This document shows, piece after piece, positions 6,004 through 8,080 of a stretch of DNA of 8,080 bases. The position numbers were made by a program, and so were the translations under genes. The stretch is from JBOFFI01 sp051657245 (GTDB lineage: Bacteria > Pseudomonadota > Alphaproteobacteria > Holosporales > JBOFFI01): assembly GCA_051657245.1 (NCBI GenBank), contig JBOFKI010000075.1:1-8080 (forward strand). The letters are read 5' to 3'. Within the stretch, counting starts at the first letter, position 1, and each line of letters begins with the position of its first letter. The notes beneath the pieces were generated by a model. The model worked only from the letters and a program-made list of their open reading frames with translations. It was not told the DNA's origin and did no database searches.

Positions 6004-6262
6004 GGAAAAGCTGGTTGAGGGAACCTTTGATTCCGTCGCATGGCTTTAGCTTCTCGCCCATTTGGGCTCAATTTTGTTGAGCTCTGGGGAGTAAGGTGGT
6101 AGGCAAAGCAGAATATACCACGCTTTTGGGGGCGGCCTCTTGCCTGGCATTTCTGACAAAAAATGTCACCTCTTCCACGATATGTCGAATTTAATCTTCC
6201 TTTCCAAAAAGGTTGAGCTTTGTCTTAAAATCCCTATGGTCCGGCATATTTTTCAAAAATAA
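6004..6262. other. Gene-free, hairpin-rich intergenic stretch
   Basis: No coding sequence with a plausible start and ribosome site is seen. Several short inverted repeats are packed here: GCCC-ATTT-GGGC (6056-6067), CTCAA-N5-TTGAG (6067-6081), GTGGTA-N14-TACCAC (6096-6121), GGCAA (6102-6106) opposite TTGCC (6140-6144), and TGACA-AAAAA-TGTCA (6154-6168). Base composition is richer in G+C than the following promoter region. It may encode a small structured RNA, be remains of a lost gene, or be chance; no known RNA family was recognised. Confidence 0.35.
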
Positions 6263-6276
6263 TTAACCGTAGTTAA
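6263..6276. promoter_or_regulatory. Dyad upstream of the secreted-protein promoter
   Basis: TTAAC-CGTA-GTTAA is a perfect 5-bp dyad just 7 bp upstream of the TTGACA box. The location is typical of a regulator binding site, but no regulator can be named and the site is short. Confidence 0.3.
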
Positions 6277-6283
6277 AAATATA

Positions 6284-6311
6284 TTGACACATGATGCTTT
6301 TATAGGTTAAT
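6284..6311 (+). promoter_or_regulatory. Candidate promoter of the secreted-protein gene
   Basis: A perfect TTGACA (6284-6289) is followed after 16 nt by GTTAAT (6306-6311; 4 of 6 matches to TATAAT) in AT-rich DNA. Transcription from it would give a leader of roughly 35 nt with AAGGAG at 6336-6341, 11 nt before the ATG. The preceding unit has its own terminator, which supports an independent promoter here. Confidence 0.55.
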
Positions 6312-6352
6312 AAATTGATTGTTGGTAATTTTTTTAAGGAGTTTTATCTTAT

Positions 6353-7603
6353 ATGAATAAAAAGTTTTTATCGGCATTTTTTGTTTTAACCCTTGGGATT
6401 TCCTCGGTTGCTTTGTCAAAAAATGCTCCCCAAGGTTATTTAGATTGGGGTGTTCAAAAAATTTCTAGTGCTGCAAAATTTGGTGTTCAAGAGGTTGTCC
6501 GTTACAATTTAAAAGCCAGCAAGGAAAAAATTGGTAAAGAAGTCAGATCACTTCTTACAAATTATTTCGCGGCAGAAGGAGATTTGGTCGTTCAGATTGA
6601 TGGAAAATTACTCCCAGTGATCCATAAGAATCTATCCCTTGAAAGAATATTTTTGAAAAAACTTCTAGGCTTTTCACCTGAAGAGGTCCTTCCAGCTTTT
6701 GCTCAAGGTTTAGGTCGTAAGGTTGTCGATTATGGTTGTCAAGAAATTTTCGCAGCGCTTACAGAAAATTCTTTCGCAAATTTGATGGATAGCTTAACAA
6801 ACAAAATTTTGGATAACATTTTTCCAAACCAAGGTGCTTCTAAAGCTAAAGGAGAAGCAGAACCTTTGAAACAAGATCCCAAGGGTAAAACTTTAACTCA
6901 TTTTGAAGTTGAAGCGCTTTCTAAGAAAATTTATGAGCAAAATATAAATAAACCTTCTGAAGATTTTGAGCTTAATGTCGGGAATGTTCAAGAGTATATT
7001 AGCGTTTTGTTTAAAGCAAAATTAGATGGTTTAATTAGATCTATAACTGAAACTGTTGTGCAAAATGCAAGTAAAACTGCTTCAAATCAAGTTACTAGCC
7101 TTATGGTTTGGGGGGTTGGAAAACTGACGAGACTCCCTAGTATCTTCGCAGATCCCGTGTTAGAAGCGACGCTTAAGAAAACTGGTGTATCTGACAAGAT
7201 ACAAGCTGTTATGGATGGAGCGGGTCAAGGCATTGTGGGAAATATTTCCAGTATTATGAGTGCTGAAGATAATCAAATTCTTATGAGGCATGAGTCTTCA
7301 AAGAGTGAGTCTGTAAAAGTCGAAAACGATGTGTGGGAACTCCTTACAGAGGTTACGACCCTTGGTAAAATCCAAGCTGCGGTTTCTAAAAAAGCTTCTG
7401 AAGCAGTCAAACCTGTTGTTAAGGAAATCAAAGAAACAACGCAAGCATTGAAAGACACTTTTTATCCTGGAGAATTTCCAGAGGAAGAAGCAAATGGAGA
7501 AGCTTTTTCTGAAGATAGTTCCTACATGCGGGATATGAATTTAAACACACCTGAAACATCATCCAGATGGTTTGGCTCCCTCCGTAGCTGGTGGAGGAAC
7601 TAG
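6353..7603 (+). CDS. Putative secreted protein of unknown function
   Basis: A 416-residue protein that I do not recognise. Residues 1-22 form a Sec signal peptide: MNKK, a hydrophobic core FLSAFFVLTLGISSVA, and a likely A-L-S cleavage site before Lys23. The mature part is rich in Lys, Glu, Ala, Val and Ser and looks mostly helical, with amphipathic stretches at about 29-70, 110-157, 212-260 and 325-370. A charged, probably disordered linker lies at 160-182. The end (about 372-400) is acidic and is followed by an aromatic, basic tip, WFGSLRSWWRN. There is one cysteine (C129) and no obvious second membrane segment, so it is probably periplasmic or exported. The ATG is supported by AAGGAG 11 nt upstream and by the signal peptide. 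It is AT-rich and stands alone, with a promoter-like sequence and a strong terminator. A role at the host interface is a guess. Confidence 0.75.
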   Translation: MNKKFLSAFFVLTLGISSVALSKNAPQGYLDWGVQKISSAAKFGVQEVVRYNLKASKEKIGKEVRSLLTNYFAAEGDLVVQIDGKLLPVIHKNLSLERIFLKKLLGFSPEEVLPAFAQGLGRKVVDYGCQEIFAALTENSFANLMDSLTNKILDNIFPNQGASKAKGEAEPLKQDPKGKTLTHFEVEALSKKIYEQNINKPSEDFELNVGNVQEYISVLFKAKLDGLIRSITETVVQNASKTASNQVTSLMVWGVGKLTRLPSIFADPVLEATLKKTGVSDKIQAVMDGAGQGIVGNISSIMSAEDNQILMRHESSKSESVKVENDVWELLTEVTTLGKIQAAVSKKASEAVKPVVKEIKETTQALKDTFYPGEFPEEEANGEAFSEDSSYMRDMNLNTPETSSRWFGSLRSWWRN

Positions 7604-7650
7604 AGATTTGTATTGATATGGTTTTTAAAGATCCACATTAAAAAAATCTA

Positions 7651-7686
7651 AAAGCGCGAAGGGAAATTCCCCTCGCGCTTTTTTTT
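7651..7686 (+). terminator. Strong intrinsic terminator after the secreted-protein gene
   Basis: AAAGCGCGA (7651-7659) pairs with TCGCGCTTT (7673-7681). After one A/C mismatch the stem continues with GGG:CCC closing a 5-nt AAATT loop. Eight T follow (7679-7686). The stem starts 47 bp after the stop codon. A-rich sequence before the stem gives it weak potential on the other strand too. Confidence 0.88.
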
Positions 7687-7779
7687 CATAAGGATTGTGC
7701 TTCCATCGCCCCCCCTTTGTCATCCCCGCCTCGTATTTTGTCTCGGATGGTTATCTATAGGGTGTATAGTCCCAGGTTG

Positions 7780-7795
7780 TGATGTTGTAACATCA
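7780..7795. promoter_or_regulatory. Inverted repeat in front of the transposase gene
   Basis: TGATGTT-GT-AACATCA is a perfect 7-bp dyad with a 2-nt centre, ending 14 nt before the AAGGAGG ribosome site. It may be an operator or, as RNA, part of a larger leader structure; two nucleotides are too few for a closed loop without opening the innermost pairs. Confidence 0.4.
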
Positions 7796-7820
7796 AGAAA
7801 TTACCCTCGAAGGAGGATTT

Positions 7821-8080
7821 ATGGGACAGATATTACACGGATGCGCCAAAACGACTGAGGCAGTGCGTAGGGCAATCAAACATAGTCAAGAAAGTTTGAA
7901 AACACTTGCTCAAAAGTATGCTATTAATCCAAAAACGGTTACGAAGTGGAAGAAGCGAGAAACAGCGAAAGATATTCCGATGGGGTCAAAAAACCCGCAT
8001 TCCACAACGGTTTACCTTGGAGGAGGAAGCCGCATGCGTAGCGTTTCGCAAGCATACGTTATTGCCCCTGGATGATTGCC
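7821..8080 (+). pseudogene. IS481-family transposase, frameshifted N-terminal part
   Basis: The ATG at 7821 has a strong AAGGAGG 4 nt upstream. The first 64 codons match the N-terminus common to a group of IS481-type transposases: MGQILHG.A.TTEAVRRAI, then a helix-turn-helix at about residues 25-46 (SLKTLAQKYAINPKTVTKWKK) for binding the element ends. In this frame the protein derails after STTV and stops at a TGA (8073-8075) with 84 residues. If one base around 8011-8013 is skipped, the +1 frame from 8014 reads TLEEEAACVAFRKHTLLPLD, the expected continuation, and stays open to the window end. So there is one extra base in the TTT run, from mutation or sequencing error. A programmed frameshift is less likely because this family normally uses one frame. 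The DDE catalytic domain lies outside the window. Confidence 0.82.

Larger units (their letters stand above)
7763..8080 (+). mobile_element. IS481-type insertion sequence, left part (boundary tentative)
   Basis: The element is recognised from its transposase start at 7821 and runs off the right edge. The left end is not proven. TGTATAGTCCCAGG at 7763 is a plausible terminus because IS481-type ends usually begin with TGT, but the opposite end is not visible. The element must begin after the terminator at 7686. Confidence 0.45.

Noticed and set aside
5850..6080. 76-codon open frame overlapping the end of nth
   Set aside because: Most of it is a shadow frame of nth and of the non-coding region after it; it spans the terminator and has no ribosome site of its own.
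6353..7603. Internal duplication in the secreted protein (WGVQK near 32-36 versus WGVGK near 253-257)
   Set aside because: Only a five-residue similarity with no extended alignment on either side.
8005..8016. Programmed +1 frameshift site in the IS481-type transposase
   Set aside because: No classical slippery heptamer or stimulatory structure was evident and the family normally has one frame; kept only as a remote alternative.

Overview
The window looks like a piece of an alphaproteobacterial genome, most likely an intracellular symbiont of the Holosporales/Paracaedibacteraceae type. This placement is an inference. It rests on the alphaproteobacterial flavour of Ffh, bS16 and endonuclease III, on the mixture of AT-rich unknown genes with GC-richer housekeeping genes, on a leucine-rich-repeat protein, and on insertion sequences at both edges. 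No rRNA, tRNA or CRISPR array was seen.

Layout, left to right. Bases 1-67 (minus strand) are the first 22 codons of an IS5-type transposase, whose element runs off the left edge. Directly beside it, 124-1977 (+) encodes an AT-rich 617-residue protein with leucine-rich-repeat-like strands and an unknown C-terminal half. It faces a glutamine-synthetase-like gene (1992-3185, -) with only 14 bp between the stop codons. That protein keeps the GlnA fold signature but has lost several catalytic metal ligands, the Glu flap and the adenylylation loop, so it looks like a pseudoenzyme. A roughly 340-bp intergenic region with a candidate promoter follows.

Next comes a core cluster: ffh (signal recognition particle GTPase), rpsP (ribosomal protein bS16) and nth (endonuclease III). 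The rpsP-nth junction is tightly coupled, and the usual rimM-trmD-rplS genes after rpsP are absent. A terminator-like hairpin closes this cluster. A gene-free stretch of about 350 bp rich in small inverted repeats follows.

An AT-rich gene of unknown function (6353-7603) then encodes a 416-residue protein with a signal peptide. It has its own promoter-like sequence, a Shine-Dalgarno and a strong intrinsic terminator, so it is a stand-alone unit. At the right edge an IS481-type transposase begins at 7821, but a +1 frame change near base 8013 breaks the reading frame.

The core genes serve protein targeting, translation and base-excision repair and show no shared pathway beyond co-transcription. 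The most noteworthy items are the catalytically degraded glutamine synthetase relative, the two unrecognised proteins (LRR-like and secreted), and the hairpin-rich gap at 5980-6170. I did not find a clear multi-gene novel system.
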